Part shown: piece by piece, positions 16,879-26,286 of the stretch
How the letters are laid out: each line of letters begins with the position of its first letter
Numbering within the stretch: position 1 is the stretch's first letter
Assembly (NCBI GenBank): GCA_947493335.1
Contig: CANLQO010000003.1
Location: forward strand, 62,001 to 126,000
Direction: 5' to 3'
From: an uncultured Paracoccaceae bacterium
GTDB lineage: Bacteria; Pseudomonadota; Alphaproteobacteria; Rhodobacterales; Rhodobacteraceae
Length of the DNA stretch: 64,000 bases
Position numbers and translations under genes: made by a program
Notes under the pieces: generated by a model
What the model was told of the DNA's origin: nothing
The model's input: the letters and a program-made list of their open reading frames with translations, nothing else
The model's database searches: none

Positions 16879-18267
16879 ATGGCCAGCTACGACGTCATCA
16901 TCATCGGTTCCGGCCCCGGCGGCTATGTCAGCGCCATTCGCTGCGCGCAATTGGGCCTCAAGGTGGCCTGTGTCGAAGGGCGCGAGACATTGGGCGGCAC
17001 CTGTCTGAACGTCGGCTGTATCCCCTCCAAGGCGCTGTTGCATGCCACCGAGATGCTGCACGAAGCGCAGCACAATTTTTCCGAGATGGGATTGAAAGGT
17101 AAGACGCAATCGGTCGATTGGAAGCAGATGCTGGCCTATAAGGACAAGACCATTGGCCAGAACACCAGCGGCATCGAATTTCTGTTCAAAAAGAACAAGG
17201 TAGACTGGCTGAAGGGTTGGGGCTCCATCCCGGAGGCAGGCAAAGTCAAAGTGGGCGATGATGTCCATGAGGCCAAGCATATCGTGATCGCAACCGGCTC
17301 TGAGTCGTCCTCCCTGCCCGGCGTTGAGGTTGACGAAAAGACTGTTGTGACCTCGACCGGCGCGCTTGAGTTGGGCAAAATTCCCAAGAGCTTGGTGGTG
17401 ATTGGTGCTGGCGTGATCGGCCTTGAACTGGGCTCGGTCTACGCGCGTTTGGGGGCAGAAGTCACCGTGATCGAGTTCCTTGATGCGATCACGCCCGGAC
17501 AGGATGGCGAGGTTGCAAAGACCTTCCAAAGAATGCTGAAAAAGCAAGGGCTTAAGTTCGTTATGGGGGCCGCCGTTCAGGGCGCGACGGTCAAATCCGG
17601 CAAGGCCACGGTGACCTACAAGCTGCGCAAGGACGACAGTGAGGCGTCGTTGCCTGCTGATACCGTTCTGGTGGCGACAGGCCGCAAACCCTACACTGAC
17701 GGGCTGGGGCTTGAGGCTTTGGGCGTTGAGATGTCAGAGCGCGGCCAGATCAAGACCGACGCACATTATGCCACCAATATCAAAGGGATATACGCCATCG
17801 GCGACGCGATTGCAGGCCCAATGCTGGCCCACAAGGCAGAAGATGAGGGCATGGCCGTCGCAGAAGGCATCGCAGGCCAAAAGCCGCATGTGAACTATGG
17901 CGTGATCCCCGGCGTAATCTACACGCATCCGGAAGTGTCGAGCGTAGGTGAGACCGAAGAATCCCTGAAAGAACAAGGGCGTGCCTATAAGGTCGGCAAG
18001 TTCAGCTTCATGGGCAACGGGCGGGCCAAGGCGAATTTTGCAGGCGACGGCTTTGTGAAGATTCTGGCCGACAAGACCACGGACCGTATCCTGGGTGCCC
18101 ATATTATCGGCCCGATGGCTGGCGATCTGATCCACGAGATTTGCGTCGCGATGGAGTTTGGCGCCGCCGCTGAAGACATTGCCCGCACCTGTCATGCGCA
18201 CCCGACCTATTCGGAAGCCGTGCGCGAGGCCGCACTGGCTTGCGGCGATGGGTCAATCCATATGTAA
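16879..18267 (+). CDS. lpd: Dihydrolipoyl dehydrogenase (E3)
   Basis: This is a 462-residue flavoprotein from the ATG at 16879, preceded by AAGGAGAAGG; the ORF-track start is 18 codons too early. [20 protein letters not shown] is the FAD-binding loop. The redox-active disulfide is C42-LNVG-C47. The NAD domain has [16 protein letters not shown], and the interface carries [15 protein letters not shown] with the catalytic His. It reoxidises the lipoyl groups of SucB. It may have its own promoter, given the phased repeats upstream. Confidence 0.97.
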   Translation: MASYDVIIIGSGPGGYVSAIRCAQLGLKVACVEGRETLGGTCLNVGCIPSKALLHATEMLHEAQHNFSEMGLKGKTQSVDWKQMLAYKDKTIGQNTSGIEFLFKKNKVDWLKGWGSIPEAGKVKVGDDVHEAKHIVIATGSESSSLPGVEVDEKTVVTSTGALELGKIPKSLVVIGAGVIGLELGSVYARLGAEVTVIEFLDAITPGQDGEVAKTFQRMLKKQGLKFVMGAAVQGATVKSGKATVTYKLRKDDSEASLPADTVLVATGRKPYTDGLGLEALGVEMSERGQIKTDAHYATNIKGIYAIGDAIAGPMLAHKAEDEGMAVAEGIAGQKPHVNYGVIPGVIYTHPEVSSVGETEESLKEQGRAYKVGKFSFMGNGRAKANFAGDGFVKILADKTTDRILGAHIIGPMAGDLIHEICVAMEFGAAAEDIARTCHAHPTYSEAVREAALACGDGSIHM

Positions 18268-18273
18268 GGCATT

Positions 18274-18302
18274 GGTAGAGCGGTGAAATATCCGCCCTAC
18301 CC
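18274..18302. terminator. Convergent hairpin between lpd and the GntR gene
   Basis: GGTAGAGCGG pairs with CCGCCCTACC (one mismatch) around a TGAAATAT loop. The 3' arm overlaps the stop codon of the GntR gene. It may act as a terminator for lpd; T-runs are weak on both strands. Confidence 0.5.
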
Positions 18303-18944
18303 TTTAAGTAACCGCAGACCTTTGGTGGCATCGGTGCGGACGGCCAGCCGCAACCCCGGCTCATCCCCTGCCCGCAAGGCAGAGATGATCAGCCGGTGAG
18401 TTGCAGGCGGCTCTGTCCGGTTCAGCCGCCCATAAAGCGCCCGCATTGTCGGGCCAAGTTGCAGCCAAACGGTTTCGGTCATCGCCAGCATCGCCGGCGC
18501 CTGGGCGCGCAGATAAAGCGTGCGATGAAATTCGAGGTTCATCCGGATGTAGCCCGTCGCATCGTGCCGCGCGATCATCTGGCTGACCCCGTTGTTGATC
18601 GCCTCCAGCCGCTCAATCAGAGCAAAGTGGGCACGGGGCAAGGCTCTGCTGGCAAGCTCCGGTTCCAGCAAGGCGCGCAAGGTCGCAAGTTCCTCGATCC
18701 GTTCATTCGTGAGCTCCGGCGTTGACACCCGGCCCGATGACGACAGAAACAGCGCGCCTTCAGCAGCGAGGCGCCGGACGGTTTCTCTCGCAGGCGTCAT
18801 CGAGACGCCAAAATCTTTGCCGATTCCGCGCAGCGTCAGTGCCTGGCCCGGTGCGATCTCTCCATGCATGATACGAGTTCGCAGGGCCCGATAGACCCGG
18901 TCATGGGCGACGCTGGCAGTATCGGATGTGCGGGGCTGGATCAT
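18297..18944 (-). CDS. GntR family regulator, FCD (FadR-like) subfamily, probable TCA-gene regulator
   Basis: This is a 215-residue protein. The N-terminal winged helix has RVYRALRTRIMHGEIAPGQALTLRGIGKDFGVSMTPARETVRRLAAEG, the classic GntR pattern. The C-terminal all-helical FCD effector domain has the FHRTLYLRAQAPAML segment, where the His fits the metal site; such domains usually sense small carboxylic acids. A single perfect TTGTGATCACAA palindrome lies 6-8 bp before its ATG, and pairs of the same site lie before sdhC and sucC. It is therefore inferred to autoregulate and to control the TCA genes, perhaps sensing an organic acid. The effector and the direction of control are not known. Confidence 0.9.
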   Translation of the reverse strand: MIQPRTSDTASVAHDRVYRALRTRIMHGEIAPGQALTLRGIGKDFGVSMTPARETVRRLAAEGALFLSSSGRVSTPELTNERIEELATLRALLEPELASRALPRAHFALIERLEAINNGVSQMIARHDATGYIRMNLEFHRTLYLRAQAPAMLAMTETVWLQLGPTMRALYGRLNRTEPPATHRLIISALRAGDEPGLRLAVRTDATKGLRLLKG

Positions 18945-18950
18945 AGGGTT

Positions 18951-18962
18951 TTGTGATCACAA
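18951..18962. promoter_or_regulatory. TTGTGATCACAA operator before the GntR/FCD gene
   Basis: This is a 12-bp perfect palindrome (core 18953-18960) just upstream of the regulator's ATG at 18944. The position fits autorepression. It is the same sequence as the paired sites at 381-413 and 8241-8273. Confidence 0.75.
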
Positions 18963-18974
18963 CCAGCAGCAAGG

Positions 18975-19664
18975 TCAAGTGAACTGAACGCGATGCAAAC
19001 TTGATCCGTGATCCCGCAGCCATTTGCGGCGCGGTTTATAGTCCGGCATCAAGTCAGCCACCACCGCCCAGAAGGCCGGCGAATGGTTCATCTCTGCCAG
19101 ATGCGCCACCTCATGCGCTGCGACGTAATCCAGCACCTCTGGCGGGGCCATGATCAACCGCCACGAATACATCAGCCCCCCCTGTGATGTACAAGACCCC
19201 CACCGCGACCGGGTGTCGCGCAGGCTGAGCCGGGTGTAGCTGCGGCCGATGGCGCTTGCGTAAGTATCCGACCGATCCGCCAGAACGTCACGGGCATGAT
19301 GCTTGAGAAATGCCTGCACCTTTGGTCCAATTTTCTGAAGCCCTGCAGGCAGGATAAGACGATCATCCATCAAGCGCGGCCGCCGAACATCGCCCTGTTC
19401 AAGCAAAAGCGGTTCACCGCGAAATGGAATGCTTTGACCAAATGCCACCGGCATGGGGCCTGCGACCTGATCCAGATGTCCGCGAAGCCAGGATTCGCGT
19501 TCTGTCAAAAACGCCAGCGCCTCTCGTTCTGTTGCGCGTGGCGGAACGGTCAGGCTGACCTTGCCATCAAGCCGCGAGACCCGCAGCGATAAACGCCGGG
19601 CCCGCGTGGAACGGCGCAAATCAACCGTAATCGGGGGGTTGCCAAGGGTCAGTTCGCGGCCCAT
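18975..19664 (-). CDS. YgjP-like (SprT/DUF45) M48-type metallopeptidase
   Basis: This is a 229-residue cytoplasmic protein. The N-terminal RRSTRARRLSLRVSRLDGKVSLTVPP strand pattern and the SLRDTRSRWGSCTSQGGL motif are diagnostic of the YgjP/DUF45 family. The zinc motif HEVAH is at residues 184-188, with a further ligand His in LAEMNHSPAFW. The biological substrate is unknown. It is divergent from the TIGR02300 gene. Confidence 0.88.
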   Translation of the reverse strand: MGRELTLGNPPITVDLRRSTRARRLSLRVSRLDGKVSLTVPPRATEREALAFLTERESWLRGHLDQVAGPMPVAFGQSIPFRGEPLLLEQGDVRRPRLMDDRLILPAGLQKIGPKVQAFLKHHARDVLADRSDTYASAIGRSYTRLSLRDTRSRWGSCTSQGGLMYSWRLIMAPPEVLDYVAAHEVAHLAEMNHSPAFWAVVADLMPDYKPRRKWLRDHGSSLHRVQFT

Positions 19665-19776
19665 ATCCGTCCTTTACGCCCGCCATATGCCAAAGACTTT
19701 GACACCGTCAGACGGTTATGGCAGTTGGCCCGGATAGCCTGCAAGGGCCGCACAGAATTTTTGAAGGGGAAATCCC

Positions 19777-20106
19777 ATGCCGAATGAAGAATGGGGCACC
19801 AAGCGCCTTTGCCCAACGACTGGCAAGCGCTTTTATGACCTGGGCAAAGATCCGATTGTCAGCCCCTATACGGGCGAAGTTGTCACGATCGACACGTCCA
19901 AAACCCGCACGATGGTTGCCGACGCCGAAGACGCGCAGAGCAAGAAGCTCAAGGAAACGGCAGAAGAAGATGATCTGGTGCTTGATGACGACGACACCGA
20001 TGATGACGTCGATCTGGGTGATGATGTCCTTGATGATGACGATGACGATGATGATACCGTCAGCCTTGACGAACTGGCGGACGTCGCCAGCGACGACGAC
20101 AATTAA
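19777..20106 (+). CDS. TIGR02300 (FYDLN acid) family protein
   Basis: This 109-residue protein has a compact N-terminal segment, GTKRLCPTTGKRFYDLGKDP, matching the alphaproteobacterial FYDLN acid family (here FYDLG). The C-terminal half is an extremely acidic tail made largely of Asp runs. AAGGGGAAATCCC precedes the ATG. The head may be a zinc-ribbon-like fold; the function is unknown. A tRNA-Ala gene follows 68 bp downstream. Confidence 0.9.
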   Translation: MPNEEWGTKRLCPTTGKRFYDLGKDPIVSPYTGEVVTIDTSKTRTMVADAEDAQSKKLKETAEEDDLVLDDDDTDDDVDLGDDVLDDDDDDDDTVSLDELADVASDDDN

Positions 20107-20174
20107 ATCCTGCTTGGGGCGTGATCTTTTCGCTTGATCCCGCCCCGGCAGCCGCATAGATAGCGGCAGCGAAA

Positions 20175-20250
<76 letters not shown>

Positions 20251-20411
20251 CCCCCCCCTATCCTTATTTCATGTTGTGCCTCAACTTACTCTGGGAACGA
20301 TCCGCCATTCGGTGGCGCCTATTTGGTTGAAGCCCGAATTGAAGTTCCAAGGGATACAGAAGTAAGCGGGTTCAAGAAGCCCTGACGCCGGATCAATTGG
20401 CGGTTTCGATG

Positions 20412-22196
20412 TTATGGCCCAATATTGACCCTGCCCGTGTCATCAACGCGGTAGCGATCGGACAGTGCCAGTAGCATCTGCGGGTCTGGTCGGTCCGATT
20501 GCCAGGCCATCATCGCCACCCCAAGCATACGCGGCATAAGCATTGGCCACATCTGATGATCCTGCGTGGTGAATTCGGACCAGAATGCGCCTTGCACCCC
20601 GATGACATTTTTTGCCAATGAAGCATCCGGCACCGGGTCCCAATTGACGGTATCCGGCAAATCTACAAATGCGGCCCAACTTGCGCCCCAGTCATCCGGG
20701 TCCGACGAATGTGCCATATCAAGGTAGACGTGTTGCGCCGGGCACATCACGACATCGTAGCCAGCCTGCGCCGCGTCTAGCCCCGGGCCAAGCCCTGTCC
20801 AGCTGAACAATATAGCGTTGTGCCCAATGCCACCGTTGGACCCTTGCGCCGCCTCTTCCCATGCAGCGGGGCGCTGACCCTTGCTCACCGCGAAGGCGGC
20901 AAGCTTGTCCATGGTCCAGCCCTGCAAGTCCTGCGTTGTCTTCAGTCCATGTTCGTCCATCAAGGCACGGGCGCGCGGGCTGCTCATCCAGGTTTCGGCG
21001 GGCAGTTCATCACATCCAAGGTGCAGGTGATTGAATGGAAACAGCGCGCTGATTTCTGTGATGATCTTTTCCAGCACATCCCACGTTTTGGGCATCGCGG
21101 GGTTCAGCGCGTTGCGGGCATAGCCCTGTACCGATCTTTCCGCACCATTATCACCTGGGTCACGCGTTTGCGGAAAAATCTCGGTCAGGGCGAGGGCATG
21201 GGCAGGTGTTTCAATTTCGGGCAAAACCTCGATGTTGAGAGCGGCGGCATGTGCAATGATTTCGCGCGCCTCATCCTTGGTATAAAATCCGCCTTCACAG
21301 GGCGTTCCCGCAAAGAGCGCGGGCAGCACCTGACCTTCACCGCGCAGCGTTGTTTTCTGGGTTAGTTCGGGCAGTGAATCAAGTTGTATGCGGAATGCCT
21401 CATCATCCGCAAAGTGCCAGTGGAACCGGTTGAGTTTGAGCAACGCCATCAGGTCCAAAAGTGCGTGAATGCTGTCAGTGGCATAAAAATGCCGTGCTGT
21501 ATCAAGGTGTTGTCCTCGCCAATCAAAGCGCGGCGCGTCATGTATTTGACCGCAGGGAAGCGGGCCGTGCTGCAAAAGCGTCAGCAAGGTGATGCCAGCG
21601 TAAAACTCACCGCCATAGGACCCCGCGGTGACGGTTATGCCGTCAGATCGGATCTCAATCGAATAGGAATCGGGCGGCAAATCGGCGTTGACACATTCAA
21701 CCGGACAGGCGCCTGCAAACGCGAGTTTTTGGCGGCTGGCCAACGCTGCGACCGCGTCCATGGCGGCGCCGCTTATTGCAAAGCCATCGATGGATAACGT
21801 ACCTTTGGACGGCGTCCAGCTGGTGGGTTGCGGCACAATTGGAAGGCCATCCAATGGGCGCGGCGCCTCGCGCGCCGGGACTTTACGACCAGCAGTCGTT
21901 GGTGGCAGTGGAATAACTTCACCTGCATGACGCAAGTAGGGGCCAAGCGGCATCCACGCGCGGTTGGCAGGCGTGTACCCACCGGTGTAGCGGAGCGTGA
22001 TGACATGCGGCACATGGGCTCCGACATCCGGCAGCGCGACTTCTGTATAACTACCCAGCGCGCGTTGCAGCGTGCCCCCCGCGACCGGTGCGAGCGGGGC
22101 CATGCCGGAGCAGCAAAAGACGGCGCCCGACAATGGGCGGTCGGGCGTCAGGGTGCAGACGAGCAAGTCGCCTGAGATGTCGCAATCGTAATGCAT
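20412..22196 (-). CDS. Beta-N-acetylhexosaminidase, glycoside hydrolase family 20
   Basis: This 594-residue protein starts at the ATG at 22196, one base after the stop of the GntR gene; the ORF-track extension runs inside that gene. FDWRGQHLDTARHF, NRFHWHFADDEAFRIQLD and HLGCDELPAETW (catalytic Asp-Glu pair) are GH20 hallmarks. The usual HxGGDE reads HLGCDE here. No signal peptide is present, so the enzyme is likely cytoplasmic and splits imported GlcNAc/GalNAc disaccharides or oligosaccharides. It is co-transcribed with the GntR/UTRA regulator and divergent from the ABC transporter. Confidence 0.93.
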   Translation of the reverse strand: MHYDCDISGDLLVCTLTPDRPLSGAVFCCSGMAPLAPVAGGTLQRALGSYTEVALPDVGAHVPHVITLRYTGGYTPANRAWMPLGPYLRHAGEVIPLPPTTAGRKVPAREAPRPLDGLPIVPQPTSWTPSKGTLSIDGFAISGAAMDAVAALASRQKLAFAGACPVECVNADLPPDSYSIEIRSDGITVTAGSYGGEFYAGITLLTLLQHGPLPCGQIHDAPRFDWRGQHLDTARHFYATDSIHALLDLMALLKLNRFHWHFADDEAFRIQLDSLPELTQKTTLRGEGQVLPALFAGTPCEGGFYTKDEAREIIAHAAALNIEVLPEIETPAHALALTEIFPQTRDPGDNGAERSVQGYARNALNPAMPKTWDVLEKIITEISALFPFNHLHLGCDELPAETWMSSPRARALMDEHGLKTTQDLQGWTMDKLAAFAVSKGQRPAAWEEAAQGSNGGIGHNAILFSWTGLGPGLDAAQAGYDVVMCPAQHVYLDMAHSSDPDDWGASWAAFVDLPDTVNWDPVPDASLAKNVIGVQGAFWSEFTTQDHQMWPMLMPRMLGVAMMAWQSDRPDPQMLLALSDRYRVDDTGRVNIGP

Positions 22197-22197
22197 G

Positions 22198-22953
22198 TCA
22201 ATCCAATCGGAGTTCTGAGACAAAGTCATAGATGTCAGAGCGGTAGAGCCCGCTGGTGAATTCGATGGGCCGGCCCGAGGCAAGGAAGGCCGTCCGTTCG
22301 ATCTGCAGAATTGCCGCCCCTTCTGCGAGATCGAGATGATCTGCAACCGGACCGGTGGCGTTCACGGCAGTGACGCGCTGCACGGCGCGAACCGGGGCCA
22401 TGCCGCGGGCGCGCAGCAGTTCATAGAGCGAAAGCTTGATCTTATCGGGACGTGGCAAGATGTCTTCTGGCAGCGACGAATGCTCAAGCGCCATGGGCAC
22501 GCCGTCACCGTGACGCAAGCGATGCACCCGCGCGACCTGGTGGTGCGAGGACAGACCAAAGACCATCGATTCCGATGGCGTTGGGCGAAAGATACCGGTC
22601 AAAAGAACCTTACTGGTCGATGCGATGCCACGGGCCTGCAGGTTTTCGGTAAAGGACACCAGCGACGAGAGCGATTGTTCAAACCGCTCACCATTTCCGC
22701 GCACAAATGATCCCGCGCCCTGTCGCTGCTCAATGAGCCCTTCGGTCACCAGTTCCGCAATTGCCTTGCGCACGGTGACACGACTGATTTGCGCCAGTTC
22801 AGCGACTTCGCGTTCAGACGGAAGCTGATCATCGGCAACAAGTTCGCCTGCCGATACCAGCCCGCTGATGTGACGGCAAAGTTGCTTGTATCGTGGGCCA
22901 CGGCCATCGCGATACCACCTTTTAGGATCCAGTTCTGAGGCGAAATCGGGCAT
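22198..22953 (-). CDS. GntR family regulator, HutC/UTRA subfamily (NagR-like)
   Basis: This is a 251-residue protein from the ATG at 22953, with AGAAGGAA upstream. The winged helix is at about residues 20-80 (RYKQLCRHISGLVSAGELVADDQLPSEREVAELAQISRVTVRKAIAELV). The UTRA ligand domain follows, with VARVHRLRHGDGVPMALEHSSLP and a final GRPIEFTSGLYRSDIYDF. UTRA regulators of this kind sense GlcNAc-6-P or GlcN-6-P. It sits between the hexosaminidase gene and the divergent transporter, next to a TGGTAT...ATACCA palindrome that is its probable operator. Confidence 0.92.
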   Translation of the reverse strand: MPDFASELDPKRWYRDGRGPRYKQLCRHISGLVSAGELVADDQLPSEREVAELAQISRVTVRKAIAELVTEGLIEQRQGAGSFVRGNGERFEQSLSSLVSFTENLQARGIASTSKVLLTGIFRPTPSESMVFGLSSHHQVARVHRLRHGDGVPMALEHSSLPEDILPRPDKIKLSLYELLRARGMAPVRAVQRVTAVNATGPVADHLDLAEGAAILQIERTAFLASGRPIEFTSGLYRSDIYDFVSELRLD

Positions 22954-22991
22954 GGCGTTTCCTTCTGGGACCGCGAGTGATGTTGCGACCG

Positions 22992-23012
22992 TGGTATCAT
23001 CAAATAATACCA
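22992..23012. promoter_or_regulatory. Inverted repeat operator TGGTATCAT-CAA-ATAATACCA in the amino-sugar promoter region
   Basis: The two 9-bp arms match at eight of nine positions around a 3-base centre. It lies 39 bp before the GntR/UTRA start, within a conspicuously AT-rich divergent promoter region (22954-23180). A second TGGTATTAT half-site is at 23096-23104. A 9-bp inverted repeat ATTTTTACT/AGTAAAAAT (23076-23084 and 23111-23119) brackets the latter. The likely binder is the adjacent GntR/UTRA protein. Confidence 0.6.
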
Positions 23013-23180
23013 ATGCAAGCCAATTTAATGCCAAACCCGCCACCGCAAATCAGTAACTTGATGATTTATAATGATATTTTTACTGAATTTGGGTTTGGTA
23101 TTATATTGGTAGTAAAAATGCGAATCTCGGCTAATCTAATTGTGCCAGCTCGATTCGAGACAAATCTTCCGGGGGGACGA

Positions 23181-24113
23181 ATGGCCGATATTGCGACAGA
23201 TTACGCTGCTCAAGGCACCAAGGCAAAGACCAAATCCTTGCCCGAAGCGGTCTTTGCTTGGCTGCTGATCGGCCCGGCGATGCTGTTTATCGCGGTGATT
23301 GTTGCCTGGCCTCTGGCAGAGACCATTCGGCTTTCATTCATGGAAGCGCGCCTGGGCGGAGAGCAATACGTTGGCTTGGCCAATTATCAGGAACTCGCTG
23401 AAAGCAAGAAGTTTCACCAGACCGTCGTGCGGACCTTTTATTGGATGTTTCTATCCGTCGGTTTGAAGCTGATCCTCGGGCTGATCGGGGCAACACTTCT
23501 TAACGCGGCGGTGCCCGGGCGCGGACTATTCCGCGTGTTGGTGATGCCGCCGTGGATCATTCCGATGGCGATCGGCATGATCGGCTGGCTTTGGCTGTAT
23601 AACGGATACTTCGGCGTTTTGTCGGGCACGATGATGACGCTCGGTATCACCGATGGCCCGTTCGAATTCCTTGCCTATAAACAATCGGCCTTCTATTCCG
23701 CCGTCGTCGCCGACGTTTGGGTCGGAACCCCAATGGTCACACTGTTCTTTCTGGCGGCAATGCAAGGCGTGAGCCGCGATCTTTACGAGGCCGCATGGGT
23801 CGATGGTGCAGGCCGTTGGTACCGTTTCCGCCGGATCACGATCCCACAGATCATGCCGGTGATCGTATCAATGTCACTGTTGTCCGCGATTTTCACCTTC
23901 AACAGCTTTGAGATCATCTGGATCCTGACCGAAGGCGGACCACGCGGAGCCACGACCACCCTGATTGTCGACACCTACAAGACCGCCATCAGCAACTTCA
24001 AATTTGGACAGGGCTCTGCCCGTGCGGTGATCATCGTGATCCTGCTTGGCATCTTCTCGCTGCTGTATCTGAACGTGCTGAAATTCGTCAACCGCAAGTA
24101 CGGGACCAAATAA
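23181..24113 (+). CDS. Sugar ABC transporter permease, MalF type
   Basis: This is a 310-residue inner-membrane protein from the ATG at 23181 (GGGGGGA upstream); the ORF-track frame runs 68 codons too far upstream. It has six or seven membrane segments. The EAA coupling motif is EAAWVDGAGRWYRFRRITIPQIMP, which contacts the ATPase. It is the first gene of the transporter operon and is followed by the MalG-type partner after one base. The substrate is inferred from context to be an N-acetylated amino sugar or a short oligomer of it. Confidence 0.93.
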   Translation: MADIATDYAAQGTKAKTKSLPEAVFAWLLIGPAMLFIAVIVAWPLAETIRLSFMEARLGGEQYVGLANYQELAESKKFHQTVVRTFYWMFLSVGLKLILGLIGATLLNAAVPGRGLFRVLVMPPWIIPMAIGMIGWLWLYNGYFGVLSGTMMTLGITDGPFEFLAYKQSAFYSAVVADVWVGTPMVTLFFLAAMQGVSRDLYEAAWVDGAGRWYRFRRITIPQIMPVIVSMSLLSAIFTFNSFEIIWILTEGGPRGATTTLIVDTYKTAISNFKFGQGSARAVIIVILLGIFSLLYLNVLKFVNRKYGTK

Positions 24114-24114
24114 G

Positions 24115-24957
24115 ATGATGGACAAGTACACCAAATTGCAGATGGTCGGAATCTACGCCGCAGTCACGGTCTTTCTGATATTCATTCTGCTGCCGTTCTT
24201 TGAAATGTTCATGGCCTCTCTGCGTCCGCTGGAGCATCTTTTCCGCAGCCCCTATCAGTTCTGGTCGGACGACTTTAGCTTTCAGGCCTATTCCGACATG
24301 TGGGAGACAGTGCCGCTGTTGGGGCGTTACATCTTCAACTCTGTCTTCATCGCGACGGCTGTGACATTGATCACGATGGTCTTCGTCGTGCCTGCGGCCT
24401 ACGCCTATGCCCGACTGGAATTCCCGTTCAAGAACGGCTCGCTAGCGATCTTTCTGGGCGTGAACATGTTTACCGGTGCGGTCCTGCTGATCCCGCTCTA
24501 TCGCGTGCTGCGGTCGATGGGGTTGCTGAACACCTATTGGGCCATGATCGTGCCCGGCGTGGCCTTCTTGATCCCGACGGGCATCTGGCTGCTGCGGTCC
24601 TATCTTGAAAAAATCCCGCGCGAGTTGGAAGAGGCCGCCTTTGTCGATGGCGCCAGCCGGATGTACACCCTGCGCCGTGTGGTACTGCCGCTTGCGACCC
24701 CGGGTCTGATCGTGGTGGGGACGGCCGTCTTCATCGGTGCCTATGCCCAGCAATTCCTTTTCGCGATCACGTTCAACCAGCAACGTGAATTGCAACCCCT
24801 GCCTGCCGGATTGTTTGAGTTCATCGGCTATCAGGATGTGACATGGAACCAGATGATGGCAGCCGCCCTGACCGGCATTCTGCCTGTCATGGTCATCTTC
24901 TTGTTCCTTCAGAAATACCTCGTGGCGGGTCTGACGGCGGGTGCCGTCAAGGAATAG
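24115..24957 (+). CDS. Sugar ABC transporter permease, MalG type
   Basis: This 280-residue protein has about six membrane helices. The first (about residues 9-32) is followed by a periplasmic loop (MFMASLRPLEHLF). The EAA motif reads EEAAFVDGASRMYTLRRVVLPLATPG. It forms the permease pair with the preceding gene. ATG codons at 24115 and 24118 are both possible starts. Confidence 0.93.
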   Translation: MMDKYTKLQMVGIYAAVTVFLIFILLPFFEMFMASLRPLEHLFRSPYQFWSDDFSFQAYSDMWETVPLLGRYIFNSVFIATAVTLITMVFVVPAAYAYARLEFPFKNGSLAIFLGVNMFTGAVLLIPLYRVLRSMGLLNTYWAMIVPGVAFLIPTGIWLLRSYLEKIPRELEEAAFVDGASRMYTLRRVVLPLATPGLIVVGTAVFIGAYAQQFLFAITFNQQRELQPLPAGLFEFIGYQDVTWNQMMAAALTGILPVMVIFLFLQKYLVAGLTAGAVKE

Positions 24958-24993
24958 CCAACACCCAAATTCAAAACCAAGGGAGACGACCAA

Positions 24994-26205
24994 ATGAAAC
25001 TGATGAAACTGACATGTGCTGCGGCCTTGCTATCCAGCGGAGCAACAGTCGCGCTGGCTGACAGCCACGCCACAGAGCTGCACTTTATCATGTGCGGCGG
25101 TGAAGTCCGCGAAGCTGATCAGGCTGTGGTGGACCAGTTCGAAGCCGACCATGAAGGCGTGACAGTGAACCTTGAGGCCGTGCCATGGGGCACATGCCAG
25201 GACAAGTCACTGACGCTGGCCGCCGCTGGTGACCCACCTTCAATCGCGTACATGGGGTCGCGGACATTGCGCCAGTTGGCCAACAATGACCTGATCGTAC
25301 CGGCGGAAATTCAGGACGATGTCGTCTATCAGGACGGCGTGCTGAACACCGTCACCATCGAGGGCACCCAGTGGGGCTATCCACACGCGTTTTCGACCAA
25401 GGCACTTTACATCAACTGCGACATTGTTGAGGCCTCGGGCCAGGAGTGCGTTGCACCTGCAACATGGGACGAGATGTATGCGATGGCCGAAGGAGTCGTT
25501 GCAAACACAGACAGCGCAGGTGTTGGCCTTGCTGGCAAAGACTTTGACAACACCATGCACCAGTTCCTGAACTACCTCTATTCCAACGGCGGTGTCGTGA
25601 TCGACAGCGCAACGGGTGAGAACATGCTGGACAGCCAGCAAACCCGTGAGACGCTGGAATTCTACGGCAAACTGGCGACTGTTGCACAGGAAGGCCCAAC
25701 CGCCTGGGAGCGCGACCAGCTCAAGGATCTCTTTAACGACGGCCAGATTGCCATGTATGTGCAAGGTCCGTGGGGATATGGGCAGCACAACGAGGACATC
25801 AATCAATTGGTGGCTCCGGTTCCCGCAGGTCCTTCGGGCGAAAGCGGCACAATCCTGATCACTGACTCGATCGTGGTCTTCAAAGGGTCTGGTCACGAAG
25901 ATCTGGCTCAGGAACTGGCGCAGCGCATCACGTCTGGTGATAGCCAATACGATCTTGACAGCTCTTGGGGTCTGACGCCGATCCTGGATTACGCGGCAAT
26001 GGGCAAAACCGACCTCTACTATGAGGATGGCATATGGCCAAACTTCACCGCAACAATCTCAACCGGTGGTCCAGAGCCACTGCTGGAGGACTTCAAGTCG
26101 CTGCAGTCGGTTTTCACCAACATGGTGCAAGGCGTCATCTTGCAGGACGATACAGTCGACAATCTGGTGACGATCGCGGCTGAAGAGCTGTCCGACGCAC
26201 TCTAA
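24994..26205 (+). CDS. Extracellular sugar-binding protein of ABC transporter (family 1)
   Basis: This 403-residue protein has a signal peptide (MKLMKLTCAAALLSSGATVALA-DS). The mature part shows the MalE/UgpB pattern: MCGGEVREADQAVVDQFEADHEGVTVNLEAVPWGTCQDK, GYPHAFSTKALYINCDI and a GQIAMYVQGPWGYG motif. GGGAGACGACC precedes the ATG. It captures the sugar in the periplasm for the two permeases. A stable hairpin follows, as is common after binding-protein genes. Confidence 0.93.
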   Translation: MKLMKLTCAAALLSSGATVALADSHATELHFIMCGGEVREADQAVVDQFEADHEGVTVNLEAVPWGTCQDKSLTLAAAGDPPSIAYMGSRTLRQLANNDLIVPAEIQDDVVYQDGVLNTVTIEGTQWGYPHAFSTKALYINCDIVEASGQECVAPATWDEMYAMAEGVVANTDSAGVGLAGKDFDNTMHQFLNYLYSNGGVVIDSATGENMLDSQQTRETLEFYGKLATVAQEGPTAWERDQLKDLFNDGQIAMYVQGPWGYGQHNEDINQLVAPVPAGPSGESGTILITDSIVVFKGSGHEDLAQELAQRITSGDSQYDLDSSWGLTPILDYAAMGKTDLYYEDGIWPNFTATISTGGPEPLLEDFKSLQSVFTNMVQGVILQDDTVDNLVTIAAEELSDAL

Positions 26206-26217
26206 GATTTCTCCCTG

Positions 26218-26247
26218 TTCCGGGCGGCGGCCACTATGCCGCCCGGA
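26218..26247 (+). other. Stable hairpin after the binding-protein gene
   Basis: TCCGGGCGGC pairs perfectly with GCCGCCCGGA around a 9-base loop. There is no direct T-run; a CCCCTTTTT stretch comes 16 bp later. It probably protects the mRNA 3' end so that the binding protein is made in excess of the ATPase and enzymes downstream. Confidence 0.6.
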
Positions 26248-26286
26248 GCCCAACCCCATCCCCTTTTTGACCGATAGGACGGACCC

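Noticed and set aside
20251-20411. Possible gene remnant after tRNA-Ala
   Set aside because: A short protein-like stretch can be read near the end of this gap, but it runs into the GH20 gene and no integrase or transposase motif is visible.
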